A stretch of DNA of 64,000 nt, from contig NZ_JACXBS010000002.1 of NCBI RefSeq assembly GCF_014698015.1, positions 434,001 to 498,000 of the forward strand. Direction: 5' to 3'. Under the pieces are notes generated by a model. The model was not told the DNA's origin. It searched no databases and was given only the letters and a program-made list of their open reading frames with translations. Below are positions 7,725 to 15,320 of this stretch, piece after piece. This stretch comes from Kocuria sp. cx-455. GTDB lineage: Bacteria > Actinomycetota > Actinomycetes > Actinomycetales > Micrococcaceae. Within the stretch, counting starts at the first letter, position 1. The number at the start of each line of letters is the position of its first letter. The translations under genes were made by a program, and so were the position numbers.

Positions 7725-9233
7725 ATGCATTCCACCCTGAATCGTCGACAGTTCCTGTCTGTCGGCGCATTGCTGCTGACTGCCGCCGGCTTCGCCGGAT
7801 GCAGCACCACTGCCACTAAGACAACCTCGTTCATTGGGTCCAGCAGCACCGCAGTCACTTCCGCGGAGGCGAAGCGCCGCCGCACCGGAACGATCGTGCG
7901 GCGTGCGCTGACCGCCGAGCCGGTCACCCTGGACCTCGGAGGGAAGACCGCCAAGACCTGGGCCTATCGGGGAGCGTCGGCGACCAAGCCGCTGCGCGGC
8001 AACGTCGGTGACTCCCTGAAGGTCGACTTCACCAACGACCTGCCCGATCCGACCAGCGTCCACTGGCACGGGCTGGCGCTGCGCAACGACATGGACGGAG
8101 TGCCGAGCCTCACCCAGGAGCCCATCGAGCCCGGTGGGTCGTTCGACTACGAGTTCACGCTGCCCGAGCCGGGCACGTTCTGGTTCCACCCGCATGTCGG
8201 CGTGCAGCTCGACCGCGGCCTGTATGCGCCGCTGATCATCGACGATCCGCACGAGAAGGGCGACTACGACCAGGAATGGGTGATCGTTCTTGATGACTGG
8301 CTGGACGGCGTCACCGCGACGCCCGACGAGGTCCTCGCCGAGCTCGAGAAGGGGATGATGGACCACGGCGGCATGGACATGGGGCCGATGCGGATGGGCA
8401 ACACCCTGATGGGCGCGACCTCGCCGCTACTCGGCGGCGACGCCGGCGACGTCTACTACCCCCTCTACCTGATCAACGGCACGCCTGCGAACGACCCCCA
8501 GACCTTCACCGCCAAGCCCGGGGAGCGGATCAGGCTGAGGATCATCAACGCCGGCGGCGACACCGCCTTCCGCTTCGGGGTCGGCGAGCACCCGCTGACG
8601 ATCACCCACACCGACGGATTCCCCGTCGAGGCCTTCGAGGCCGAGAGCGTCGTGCTCGGCATGGGGGAGCGCTACGACGCGATCATCACCGCCGGCGACG
8701 GCGCGTTCGCGGTCGTCGCCGAGGCCCTGGGGAAGCAGGACCAGGCCCTCGCCGTCCTGCGCACCGCATCGGGCAGCGCACCCGCGAAGGACACGACGCT
8801 GCCGCAGACGAAAAATCCCGCCACAGCGGCCGACCTCAGGGCAGCCGGCGAGGTCGCACTTCCCAAGCGCGGCGTCGACCGCACGCTCACCCTCGAGCTG
8901 ACCGGAAGCATGGAAAAGTACGACTGGGCGATCAACGGCAAGCGCATGAACATGGACCAACCGATGCGCGACGCCCTCGGCATCGCCGACGGGGAGCGGG
9001 TCGCCCTCGAGTTCAAGAACTCGACGACGATGTGGCACCCGATGCACCTGCACGGGCACACCTACCAGCTTCCCGGCGGCGGGCCGCGCAAGGACACCTC
9101 GATCGTCCTGCCCGGCACGACGCTGCGCGTCGAGTTCGACGCCGACAACCCCGGGCGGTGGCTCACCCACTGCCACAACGTCTACCACGGGGAAGCCGGG
9201 ATGATGACGACGATCGCCTACCAGGAGAACTGA
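7725..9233 (+). CDS. Tat-exported lipoprotein multicopper oxidase
   Basis: A 502-residue multicopper oxidase, probably oxidising Cu(I) to the less toxic Cu(II) outside the membrane. The N-terminus has a twin-arginine motif (NRRQFL, residues 6-11) and a lipobox ending at Cys26. Type 2/3 copper ligands are HWHG (113-116) and HPH (155-157). The C-terminal copper sites are HPMHLHGH (438-445) and HCHNVYH with a downstream Met (482-493), which is complete for a laccase-type enzyme. A Met-rich patch (MMDHGGMDMGPMRMG) near residue 210 resembles the Met-rich regions of cuprous oxidases. The ATG at 7725 has GAAGGA upstream; longer in-frame starts would destroy the signal peptide. Confidence 0.93.
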   Translation: MHSTLNRRQFLSVGALLLTAAGFAGCSTTATKTTSFIGSSSTAVTSAEAKRRRTGTIVRRALTAEPVTLDLGGKTAKTWAYRGASATKPLRGNVGDSLKVDFTNDLPDPTSVHWHGLALRNDMDGVPSLTQEPIEPGGSFDYEFTLPEPGTFWFHPHVGVQLDRGLYAPLIIDDPHEKGDYDQEWVIVLDDWLDGVTATPDEVLAELEKGMMDHGGMDMGPMRMGNTLMGATSPLLGGDAGDVYYPLYLINGTPANDPQTFTAKPGERIRLRIINAGGDTAFRFGVGEHPLTITHTDGFPVEAFEAESVVLGMGERYDAIITAGDGAFAVVAEALGKQDQALAVLRTASGSAPAKDTTLPQTKNPATAADLRAAGEVALPKRGVDRTLTLELTGSMEKYDWAINGKRMNMDQPMRDALGIADGERVALEFKNSTTMWHPMHLHGHTYQLPGGGPRKDTSIVLPGTTLRVEFDADNPGRWLTHCHNVYHGEAGMMTTIAYQEN

Positions 9234-9239
9234 CGCATC

Positions 9240-9271
9240 AGGGCCGCGCACCTTACCGGGTGCGCGGCCCT
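9240..9271 (+). terminator. Terminator after the multicopper oxidase
   Basis: Perfect 13-bp stem (arms 9240-9252 and 9259-9271) with a 6-nt TTACCG loop, starting 6 nt after the stop codon. No T-tract follows. The stretch from 9272 to 9501 shows no gene that I can support. Confidence 0.7.
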
Positions 9272-9501
9272 GCGCCTCAATTGCGCGGACATGGCGTCTT
9301 CGTGACCCGGGGGAGACGGTCCGATGCCCCCGACGCGGCGCATCGGAACAGACAGTGCAGCACACGCCGCAACGTCGGTGAGTGTCGGACAGTGTCGATG
9401 GTGGTTCTGAGCGTGGTCATCGGGACTCCTTCGGCGTGTTTCGGCGGCCTCGTCGCGGGACGGGTCAGCCGCCGTCTCGGTGTACCTGCGGCGGGTGTCG
9501 G

Positions 9502-9543
9502 CGTTCGTGTCCGGCGGACTCATCCGTCCGCCGGACACGAACG
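9502..9543 (-). terminator. Strong terminator after the MFS exporter
   Basis: A perfect 17-bp inverted repeat (9502-9518 and 9527-9543), with one more C-G pair inside and a 6-nt loop. It lies 12 nt past the stop of the minus-strand MFS gene. Confidence 0.75.
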
Positions 9544-9555
9544 GTCGAGGATGCG

Positions 9556-11121
9556 TCACGACTCCTGAGCGGGCTCCTTCTCGGCGTCGACGTGAGCCTG
9601 CCCGGTGGGGCGGATGTGCCGCAGACCGATCGCGGCGATGAGCGCGGCAAGGGCGGCGATGATCGCGGAGGTGATCCCAGCGGCGTTCAGTCCGCTGGTG
9701 AACGCCTGCTGGGCCGCGGTCGTCAGTGCCTCTCCGACGTCGCCCGGCAGCTGTCCGGCGGCGGCGATGGCCCCGTCGATCCCGGTCTCGGCCGCGGCCG
9801 CCGCCTCCGGTGGCAGCCCATCGGGCAAGGAGTCGCTGATCTGGCTGCGATAGGCGGCGATCCCGATACTGCCGATGACCGCGACACCGAGTGAGATGCC
9901 CAGGTCGTTGACGGTCGTCGCGAGCCCGGAGGCACCGCCGGCCTTCTCCGGCGGGACCGAGCTCACCACCAGGTCCGTGGTCAGCGCCATGGAGGGCGCG
10001 ACCCCGGGGTAGGTGACGACGAAGCTCGCGATCACCAGCGCGAGACCGGTGACGGCGTCGAGCTGGGTGAACAGGATGTAGCCGACGACCTGGGTGAGCA
10101 GGCCCACGGCGATCACGTTGCCCGGCCGGAACCTCCGGGCGAGCATCGGCGAGAGGGTCGAGACGACGATGAGAACTGCCGCGGCAGGCAAAATCGACAG
10201 TCCGGCCTGCATAGGCGAGAGCCCTTGCACCTGCTGCAGGTACTGGGTGAACAGCGAATACACCCCACCCAGCGCCGCGGCCGAAAGAAGGAACACCGCG
10301 AGTGCTCCGCTGACGGTGCGGTTGGCAAACAGCCGGACGTCGAGCAGGGGCTGGGTCGCGCGCAGCTGCCGGATCACGAACCACAGCCCGACCAGTACTC
10401 CGGCGATCAGCAGGCCGATCGACGGGCCGGCCGGCTCCTGGGTGGCGAAGCGCTTGACGCCGTAGATGATGGCCAGCAGCGAAGCGACCAGGAGCAATGC
10501 GCTGAGCAGATCGATCTTCGCGGTCGGATCCTTGTGCTCAGGCAGCAGCAGCGGCGCGCCGATGGCCACCAGCGCCATCACGGGCACCGCGACCAGGAAC
10601 GTCGCCTGCCAGCCGGAGACCTCGAGCAGCAGGCCGGACAGCAGTGGTCCGAGGGCGACACCGGCGAAGATCCCGCCGGCCCAGACGCCGATCGCGACGC
10701 CTCGCGCCTTCGGGTCGGCGAAGAGCACGAAGATCAGCCCCAGCGTGGACGGGAGCATCATGGCTCCTCCCACGCCGAGGATGGCGCGCCAGGCGATCAT
10801 CAGCTCGGGACTGGTCGTCAGCGCCGCAGCGATGGACACGATTCCGAACAGGACCGCGCCGATCACCATAAGCAGACGCTTGCCGATCCGGTCGCCGAGG
10901 ACGCCCATCGCGACGAGGAATCCGGCCATGACGAACCCGTAGATGTCGAGAATCCACAGCAGCTGTGCGCTAGTCGGGTTCAGATCAGCAGCCATGTTCG
11001 GGGCCGCCAGGAACAAGATCGTCAGCATCATGAACAGCAGGGTCGACGGGATCACGAGGACCGCGAGCCCCCACCACTGCTTCGCCCCGGTCCGGGGTGC
11101 AGGTGCATTCGTCTCAGACAT
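9556..11121 (-). CDS. MFS multidrug exporter, DHA2 (14-TM, EmrB/QacA-like)
   Basis: A 521-residue drug:proton antiporter. It has about 14 hydrophobic segments and the MFS motif GDRIGKR after TM2 (near residue 80). Motif C-like glycine-rich segments and the long form separate it from 12-TM exporters. The ATG at 11121 follows a GGAGG site. It is divergent from a TetR regulator, with an inverted repeat in the shared promoter region, which is the usual layout for a substrate-induced exporter. The substrate is unknown; cationic drugs or biocides are typical of the family. Confidence 0.88.
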   Translation of the reverse strand: MSETNAPAPRTGAKQWWGLAVLVIPSTLLFMMLTILFLAAPNMAADLNPTSAQLLWILDIYGFVMAGFLVAMGVLGDRIGKRLLMVIGAVLFGIVSIAAALTTSPELMIAWRAILGVGGAMMLPSTLGLIFVLFADPKARGVAIGVWAGGIFAGVALGPLLSGLLLEVSGWQATFLVAVPVMALVAIGAPLLLPEHKDPTAKIDLLSALLLVASLLAIIYGVKRFATQEPAGPSIGLLIAGVLVGLWFVIRQLRATQPLLDVRLFANRTVSGALAVFLLSAAALGGVYSLFTQYLQQVQGLSPMQAGLSILPAAAVLIVVSTLSPMLARRFRPGNVIAVGLLTQVVGYILFTQLDAVTGLALVIASFVVTYPGVAPSMALTTDLVVSSVPPEKAGGASGLATTVNDLGISLGVAVIGSIGIAAYRSQISDSLPDGLPPEAAAAAETGIDGAIAAAGQLPGDVGEALTTAAQQAFTSGLNAAGITSAIIAALAALIAAIGLRHIRPTGQAHVDAEKEPAQES

Positions 11122-11250
11122 GGCGCACCTCCTTGTTCTGCGTCGTCGTTCTCATGGCTCCATTGGTCCTTTCGTTCTCGACAGGGTTGTCACGGGCCGG
11201 GAGGCCCTCAGCCGAAGTCAAGCATCGGTGTACGACTTCTAACCGCTATA

Positions 11251-11278
11251 CTAGTTCGTATATTCCCGTACGAGTTAG
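11251..11278. promoter_or_regulatory. Probable TetR operator between tetR and the MFS gene
   Basis: The imperfect inverted repeat CTAGTTCGTA (11251-11260) and TACGAGTTAG (11269-11278), 8-nt centre, two mismatched positions, sits just downstream of a plus-strand TATACT -10 box (11247-11252) and 9 nt before the tetR start. Confidence 0.5.
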
Positions 11279-11286
11279 AGGTGGGT

Positions 11287-11919
11287 ATGCCGAACGGAAA
11301 GGGCGCGGCCGGCGCTGGTGAACAGAAGCCGGTGCGGCGAGGAAAGACGGCCAACCAGAGGGCAGACGCCCAGCGCAATCGGGCGAAGATCCTCGCGGCG
11401 ACGCCGGATGCGCTCAGGAAGGACCCTGATGCCTCCGTCGCCGGCATCGCCGCCGAGGCGGGGGTCGGTCGGATGACCCTCTATGGGCATTTCAAGACGC
11501 GTGCCGAGCTCATCGACGCGACCCTCGCCGACAGCCTGGAACGAGCCGAGGCCGTCCTGGCCGACGTGCCTCTCGACGGTGATCCGGGCCAGGCGTTCGA
11601 GGCCCTGATCGCCCCGAGCTGGATGCTCCTGGAGCACATTCGCGCCGTGCTCGTGGTGGCTCAGCGCGAGCTGCAGCCGGCCCGCATCCGCGAGATGCAC
11701 GAGAAGGCCGAAGCCCGGATGCGGGGCCTTCTCGAGCGCGGCCAGCGCGAGGGCGTCTTCCGTGCGGATCTGCCTGTCGACTGGCTCCTCGCGGTCACTC
11801 ACCTGACCATGAACGCCGCAGCCGAGGAAGTCACCGCCGGCCGGCTCGACAGAGATGACGCTGCCCGCGTCATCGTCGTCACCCTGCACTCTGCCTTCGC
11901 CGCCAACGATCACAACTGA
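11287..11919 (+). CDS. TetR/AcrR-family transcriptional repressor
   Basis: A 210-residue regulator. A basic N-terminal tail (about 1-30) is followed by a helix-turn-helix in the first 80 residues (VAGIAAEAGVGRMTLYGHFKT). The C-terminal all-helical ligand domain does not point to a specific ligand. The ATG at 11287 has GAGGTGG upstream. It is divergent from the MFS exporter and most likely represses both genes. A GTG two codons upstream is an alternative start. Confidence 0.87.
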   Translation: MPNGKGAAGAGEQKPVRRGKTANQRADAQRNRAKILAATPDALRKDPDASVAGIAAEAGVGRMTLYGHFKTRAELIDATLADSLERAEAVLADVPLDGDPGQAFEALIAPSWMLLEHIRAVLVVAQRELQPARIREMHEKAEARMRGLLERGQREGVFRADLPVDWLLAVTHLTMNAAAEEVTAGRLDRDDAARVIVVTLHSAFAANDHN

Positions 11920-12028
11920 CCCGCCGAATCGCCGGCCAGGGCAATTCGTCGTCCTCGCGAGCCGAACGTGGGGCGGCCGGTGGCGTCTCGTGGGGCACTC
12001 ATCGATGCGCACTTACGTTCGAGTATGC

Positions 12029-12054
12029 AATAATCTGCGTATGGACGCAGATAA
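12029..12054 (+). promoter_or_regulatory. arsR promoter with an operator covering the start codon
   Basis: A perfect 8-bp inverted repeat, ATCTGCGT (12033-12040) and ACGCAGAT (12045-12052), has ATGG as its 4-nt centre, and that ATG is the arsR start. An AATAAT -10-like hexamer (12029-12034) lies 6 nt before the ATG. The regulator bound here would cover the transcription and translation start together. Confidence 0.6.
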
Positions 12055-12412
12055 GCAGATATGCGGGCTCGACCCCGACAGTCAGTACGTGGAACTTGCC
12101 GTCGAGGTGTTCGGGCTCCTCGCCGACGCGACCCGAGTCCGGATCGTCCTCGCGCTGCGTCGCAGCGACGAGCTGTCGGTGAACCACCTCGCCGAGAGCG
12201 TGGGCAAGTCGCCGGCCGCGGTGTCGCAGCACCTGGCGAAGCTGCGGATGGCCCGGATCGTGTCGACCCGGCAGGAGGGGCAGCGGGTGTTCTATCGGCT
12301 GGAGAACGAGCACGCCTCCCAGCTGGTGTCCGACGCGATCTTCCAGGCCGAGCACTCTGTCGCCAATGGGCAGGTCCCGGCACACCACCACGAGGAACGA
12401 GCAGAAGCATGA
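12041..12412 (+). CDS. ArsR/SmtB-family metal-sensing repressor
   Basis: A 123-residue winged-helix repressor with the core segments LADATRVRIVLAL and KSPAAVSQHLAKLR (recognition helix) typical of ArsR/SmtB proteins. Possible metal ligands are Cys9 near the N-terminus and a C-terminal HHH-containing tail (AHHHEERAEA). The ATG at 12041 fits best because an upstream ATG at 12005 lies outside the family alignment. There is no Shine-Dalgarno sequence, so the mRNA is probably leaderless. The stop overlaps the start of the cation exporter gene (ATGA), so the two form one unit. The probable signal is zinc, cobalt or nickel, inferred from the exporter. Confidence 0.88.
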   Translation: MDADKQICGLDPDSQYVELAVEVFGLLADATRVRIVLALRRSDELSVNHLAESVGKSPAAVSQHLAKLRMARIVSTRQEGQRVFYRLENEHASQLVSDAIFQAEHSVANGQVPAHHHEERAEA

Positions 12413-13503
12413 CGGAGCACAGCCACGCCCATCCGCACGCTGACCACGAGCAGGAGAGCGGAGCGTCCGCGCACGATCACGCGGATCGTGATCACGGCCA
12501 GGACCACGGGCATACGCACGGTCATGGCCATTCCCATGACCACGGCGAGCACGGTCACTCCCACCCGACGGGGTTCAAGGGCTTCCTGTACGGGATCTTC
12601 GTCCCGCACTCCCACGACGCCGCCGACTCGATCGACGACGCGATGGAAGCCCACTCCGAGGGAATCCGCGCGCTGAAGATCAGCCTGGTGCTCATGCTGG
12701 CAACGACCGTGCTGCAGGCCGCCGTCGTCGCGTTCTCCGGATCGGTAGCGCTGCTGGCCGACACGATCCACAACCTCTCCGACGCCCTGACCGCGGTGCC
12801 GCTGTGGATCGCGTTCGTGCTGTCCCGTCGGGTCGCCACGCGGAAGTACACCTACGGCTTCAACCGGGCCGAGGACCTCGCCGGGCTGTTCATCGTCCTG
12901 ATGATCGCCCTGTCGGCAGTCATCGCCGCTTGGGAGGCGATCGACCGCATGCTCAACCCCAGGCCCATGGAGAACATCGGCTGGGTGATCGCCGCCGGCA
13001 TCATCGGCTTCCTCGGCAACGAGGCGGTCGCGGTCTACCGCATCCGCGTGGGCAGGAAGATCGGCTCGGCCGCCCTGGTCGCAGACGGCATCCACGCCCG
13101 CACCGACGGATTCACCTCTCTGGCCGTCGTGGCCGGCGGGATCGGCGTGCTGCTCGGCTTCCCGCTCGCCGACCCGATCGTAGGCCTGCTGATCTCGGCC
13201 ATGATCGCGGTGCTGCTGGTCGGTACCGTGCGCTCGGTCGGCCGACGGCTGATGGATGGCGTCGAGCCGGAGCTCGTCGACCGCGCCGAGCACGCCCTGG
13301 AGCATCTGGCCGAGGTCGAGTCGGTGGAACGGGTGCGGATGCGCTGGGTCGGGCACAGGCTCCATGGCGACGCGCTCGTCCGCACCTCCGCGACGAGCCT
13401 CTCCGACGCCGACCGGCTGGCCGCGGAGGCGGAGAGTTCGGTGAAGCAGCACATGCCGAATGTGGATGAGATGTCTGTCCGAGTGGCCCCGGTCTGGCGG
13501 TGA
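12409..13503 (+). CDS. CDF-family cation diffusion facilitator (Zn/Co/Ni exporter)
   Basis: A 364-residue proton-coupled divalent-metal exporter. The N-terminus (about 4-52) and the loop at 66-70 are very rich in histidine. Six membrane segments follow. The paired metal-site motifs are HNLSD (121-125, TM2) and HARTD (229-233, TM5), with the C-terminal cytoplasmic domain after about residue 285. Both sites are HxxxD, as in Zn or Co exporters. It is co-transcribed with the ArsR sensor (4-nt overlap). It is the last intact gene of the metal island. Confidence 0.92.
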   Translation: MTEHSHAHPHADHEQESGASAHDHADRDHGQDHGHTHGHGHSHDHGEHGHSHPTGFKGFLYGIFVPHSHDAADSIDDAMEAHSEGIRALKISLVLMLATTVLQAAVVAFSGSVALLADTIHNLSDALTAVPLWIAFVLSRRVATRKYTYGFNRAEDLAGLFIVLMIALSAVIAAWEAIDRMLNPRPMENIGWVIAAGIIGFLGNEAVAVYRIRVGRKIGSAALVADGIHARTDGFTSLAVVAGGIGVLLGFPLADPIVGLLISAMIAVLLVGTVRSVGRRLMDGVEPELVDRAEHALEHLAEVESVERVRMRWVGHRLHGDALVRTSATSLSDADRLAAEAESSVKQHMPNVDEMSVRVAPVWR

Positions 13504-13888
13504 CTGGCTCCGTCATGCGGCTGGTCGTTTAGGAGCGGCTCGTATGCATCTCCTTCTCGAGACGAGACCGATGCCCCGCGATCATGCGAGGGCCGGTCTC
13601 AGAAAACTGTCCCGTTAGGGCGAGCGTCCAAGGCGGGCTACAGGAGGCGACGACCGGCAGGTGTTGAAGATCTGGAGGAGCGCCGACGCCCGAAGAGGAG
13701 TGGCTCGACGTCGCCGCCGCGGCCGAATGCCTCCATTGAAGCGCCCGGACCACCCCGGCGACTCACCTCAGTATCATGGTCTTCAACGCGTCCTGCCCTG
13801 CTGGATTGGGAGTGCGAGTCGAGTGCCGATTCATTCGCGAGTCGACTGGCGACTCGACTCGCTTGTGAGTGAACGTCACAAACTTGTC
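13504..13888. other. Non-coding right end of the metal island, up to the mutM junction
   Basis: No supportable gene. The stretch holds a GAGACCG/CGGTCTC inverted repeat, a CTCAGAAAAC string reminiscent of Tn3-type ends, and a patch of GAGTCG(A) repeats. The homology to mutM begins at 13889, so the island boundary must lie at or just before that point. The reading frame open from 13661 into mutM has no recognisable content before 13889. Confidence 0.6.
13564..13624. repeat. Inverted repeat and possible Tn3-type end remnant
   Basis: GAGACCG (13564-13570) is inverted as CGGTCTC (13594-13600), immediately followed by AGAAAACTGTCCCG. The word CTCAGAAAAC recalls the terminal repeats of Tn3-family transposons, from memory. 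It could equally be a terminator for the cation exporter gene. Confidence 0.25.
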
Positions 13889-13893
13889 GAGTC
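13815..13893. repeat. Cluster of GAGTCG(A) repeats at the island end
   Basis: CGAGTCG(A) occurs at 13815-13821, 13838-13845 and 13888-13893, and inverted around 13851-13861. GCGAGTCGA (13837-13845) and TCGACTCGC (13854-13862) form a perfect 9-bp inverted repeat with an 8-nt centre. The last copy lies at the first mutM codons (GAG TCG). The layout resembles recombinase arm sites at an attachment end, but no integrase gene is in view. Confidence 0.45.
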
Positions 13894-14059
13894 GGGGTAC
13901 TTCGCGCGCTCCCTGAACGCCTACGGGCGGGCGGGACAACGGTGCCCGCGGTGTGAGGCCGCGGGCACCGGGGGAACTATTCTGCGCGAACGGTTTGCAA
14001 ATCGTTCATCGTATCGCTGCGACCGCTGCCAACGGCGTCCGCGGCGCGCTCGGCCCTGA
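13889..14059 (+). pseudogene. mutM: mutM (fpg) 3' remnant: zinc-finger tail only
   Basis: The last 56 codons of formamidopyrimidine-DNA glycosylase. Recognisable parts are [16 protein letters not shown], the first zinc pair [14 protein letters not shown] and the second pair CDRC, ending QRRPRRARP. This matches the C-terminal DNA-binding zinc finger of Fpg proteins. The catalytic N-terminus (PE) and the helix-two-turn-helix core are absent; the frame upstream of 13889 is unrelated. The finger has about five extra residues (AAGTG) between its cysteine pairs, encoded by the hairpin at 13941-13969. The tail overlaps the 3' end of oleD on the other strand by 83 nt. Position before smc matches the usual actinobacterial rnc-mutM-smc order. 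It cannot make an active glycosylase as it stands. Confidence 0.85.
13941..13969 (-). terminator. ole operon terminator inside the mutM zinc-finger remnant
   Basis: A perfect 10-bp stem GGTGCCCGCG (13941-13950) and CGCGGGCACC (13960-13969) with a 9-nt loop starts 8 nt past the oleD stop. On the plus strand the same bases encode part of the mutM zinc finger. Confidence 0.65.
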
Positions 14060-15320
14060 CGCGCTGATCGTCGGCGACCTCCGTGACCCGTTCGGCCGCC
14101 ACCGATCCGGTGTGGCGCTCGGGGCGGGGATTGTCCTGGTAATACTGGGCCAGGCGCTCCATGCCCTCATCGATCGTCACGGACGGTTGCCAGTCCAGCA
14201 GCTTGTGCGTGTCCTTCTGATCGAACCAGTGCGCGGTGGACATCTGCTCGGCCAGGAACTCGGTCATGGGCGGCTCGGAGTCGTGTCCGCGCAGCTTGGC
14301 CGGAATGTAGGGCCAGACCTTCTCGATGACCTTGCCCGCAATACGGGCGACCTTGCCCGGGACGGACCGAGTGGGGGCCTCGACCCCGGCGGCCGCGCAC
14401 ATGCGGGCGACCAACTCGCCCACGGGGCGGGGCTCGCCGTTGGTCACGACAATGGCCTTGCCGTGAGTGACGTCGATGCGCTCGAGGCACCGGGCAATGG
14501 CCTCGGATGCGTTGTCGATGTACGTGGTGTCGATCATGGCCGCGCCGTGGTCAACGTTGGGTAGACGGCCCGCGGCTGCGCGGTCCACGATCCGTTCCAC
14601 GAGTTGGGTGTCGCCCGGCCCCCACACGATGTGCGGGCGGATGGCGGCGACACTCAGGCCGCGGCCATCGGTTTCCAGGGCCAATAGTTCGGCGGCGGCC
14701 TTGGAACGCGCGTAGTGTCCGCGCGCGGTGCGTGGGTTGGCGGGCTCGGCGCCCGCGCCCTCGATCGAGGCCCCGGCGTGCGCCACGGACGGGGAGGAGA
14801 CGAACACGACGTTCTCCACACCGGCCTCCTGCGCGCAGCACAGCAGCACGCGCGTGCCCGTGATGTTCACGTGCACGAAGTCTTCCCAGTCACCGGCGAA
14901 CGAGACCTTGGCGGCCAGGTGCACGACGTCGTCCACGCCCTCCAGCGCCTTGGTCATGGCGTCCGGGTCGGTCACAGATCCGAGCACCTCGTCCACGCCC
15001 TCGCGGTTGGCCACGCTGGCGTGTCCGCGCTGGAACACGCGCACGCGCCAGCCCTTCTCCAGCAGGGTGCGCGCGACCTCCCCGCCCAGCATGCCGGACG
15101 CACCGGTCACCAGGACGGTGCGTCCCTTCCCGGTCAGCTCGCCCTCGGTCGCGGTAGAGCCGGCCTCGGCGCGTGGCGAGGCGTTCGTGGAGTCGGGGGC
15201 GGACGACGTCGCTGTTGGTGACGTGCTCGCGCGCTCGTCCTCACCGCCCCCGGGGGTGCCCGCACGGTGGCGGCCGGCGCGGGAGACGGGGTCGGGGGTG
15301 ATTTCTGGTGAATTGCTCAC
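13977..15320 (-). CDS. oleD: OleD, NAD(P)H-dependent 2-alkyl-3-ketoacid reductase
   Basis: Reduces the 2-alkyl-3-ketoacid made by OleA to the beta-hydroxy acid in olefin biosynthesis. The 447-residue protein has an extended-SDR Rossmann motif TGASGMLGG (about residues 72-80) and the catalytic YxxxK (HYARSK, near 205). The first 65 residues are a Ser/Thr/Ala/Pro-rich disordered extension, and the C-terminal 50 residues are charged and probably unstructured. The GTG start overlaps the oleBC stop by 4 nt, so translation is coupled. The 3' end runs antisense to the mutM remnant. Confidence 0.88.
   Translation of the reverse strand: MSNSPEITPDPVSRAGRHRAGTPGGGEDERASTSPTATSSAPDSTNASPRAEAGSTATEGELTGKGRTVLVTGASGMLGGEVARTLLEKGWRVRVFQRGHASVANREGVDEVLGSVTDPDAMTKALEGVDDVVHLAAKVSFAGDWEDFVHVNITGTRVLLCCAQEAGVENVVFVSSPSVAHAGASIEGAGAEPANPRTARGHYARSKAAAELLALETDGRGLSVAAIRPHIVWGPGDTQLVERIVDRAAAGRLPNVDHGAAMIDTTYIDNASEAIARCLERIDVTHGKAIVVTNGEPRPVGELVARMCAAAGVEAPTRSVPGKVARIAGKVIEKVWPYIPAKLRGHDSEPPMTEFLAEQMSTAHWFDQKDTHKLLDWQPSVTIDEGMERLAQYYQDNPRPERHTGSVAAERVTEVADDQRVRAERAADAVGSGRSDTMNDLQTVRAE

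Noticed and set aside
13815-13893. The GAGTCG repeats as a CRISPR array
   Set aside because: The words are 6-9 nt, irregularly spaced and partly inverted, with no cas genes.
13661-14059. An open frame of 132 codons joining island DNA to the mutM tail
   Set aside because: Only residues 77-132 are recognisable (mutM). The front part is Arg-rich with no homology or ribosome binding site, so a fusion protein is unlikely.
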